Shown here: in pieces, positions 63,981 to 64,000 of the stretch | Layout of the letters: every line of letters begins with the position of its first letter | How positions within the stretch are numbered: position 1 is the stretch's first letter | NCBI GenBank assembly: GCA_009838515.1 | Contig: VXRL01000041.1 | Span: 131,731-195,730 of the forward strand | Direction: 5' to 3' | From: Terriglobia bacterium | Lineage (GTDB): Bacteria > Acidobacteriota > Terriglobia > Bryobacterales > UBA6623 | DNA length: 64,000 nt | Made by a program: the position numbers and the translations under genes | Notes under the pieces: model-generated | What the model saw: only the letters and a program-made list of their open reading frames with translations | Databases searched by the model: none | Told to the model about the DNA's origin: nothing

Positions 63981-64000
63981 GCGATGGGTCCCCGCTACCC

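Overview
The window is about 64 kb of GC-rich bacterial DNA with densely packed genes on both strands. LPS genes (lpxD, kdsC), an Oar-like outer-membrane barrel, a Tsx-like porin and many exported enzymes indicate a Gram-negative (diderm) heterotroph. The Oar-like receptor, the DUF1385/prfA neighbourhood, DUF1552, DUF1080 and PPC proteins, PQQ dehydrogenase and numerous sulfatases are what one expects from Acidobacteriota (Bryobacterales/Vicinamibacteria-like; possibly a host- or particle-associated lineage). This assignment is an inference from gene content; no rRNA is present.

Layout. 1-9.2 kb: a minus-strand epimerase / small CxxC protein / lipid-kinase start operon; a Tat-exported FAH-family protein; a divergent pair encoding a pentaheme PA14-cytochrome and a secreted beta-propeller; then DUF1385-prfA-DUF1080. 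9.2-20 kb: a LolA-like protein, a PPC protein, an M20 peptidase, a ceramidase-like hydrolase, an NHL protein, hemH and a lone DUF1552 protein. 20.4-29 kb: a FitAB-type toxin-antitoxin pair with a candidate operator, amidase, hflX, a DUF697-like protein, rsmD, bioA, an M24 peptidase and OsmC. 29-40 kb: an accessory block with two divergent sulfamidase-like sulfatases, the Oar-like barrel, VapBC, a beta-helix protein followed by a third sulfatase, and a solitary Xre/ParS antitoxin. 40-50 kb: a gluzincin peptidase, an IS110 relic, a Tsx-like porin, split pntAA/pntAB/pntB, kdsC and gap-pgk. 50-64 kb: a CoA-transferase, a methyltransferase, an S1/P1 nuclease, the coupled operon lpxD / P-loop protein / sulfatase, initiator tRNA-fMet, two convergent sulfatases, a cytochrome c / PQQ-dehydrogenase pair and an MFS carrier.

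How the genes work together. Six exported type-I sulfatases of at least three subtypes, a beta-helix carbohydrate-binding or -lyase candidate, a DUF1080 protein and an outer-membrane barrel suggest growth on sulfated glycans. The PQQ-dehydrogenase/cytochrome c pair and the pentaheme/propeller pair are periplasmic redox modules. Housekeeping pieces (glycolysis, transhydrogenase, heme, biotin, LPS and translation termination) are interspersed. The features most worth follow-up are the lpxD-coupled P-loop NTPase and sulfatase, the pentaheme/propeller cassette, an 18-bp palindrome upstream of gap-pgk, and -10-like boxes sitting only 6-12 nt from several start codons. No CRISPR array, rRNA or intact transposon was seen.
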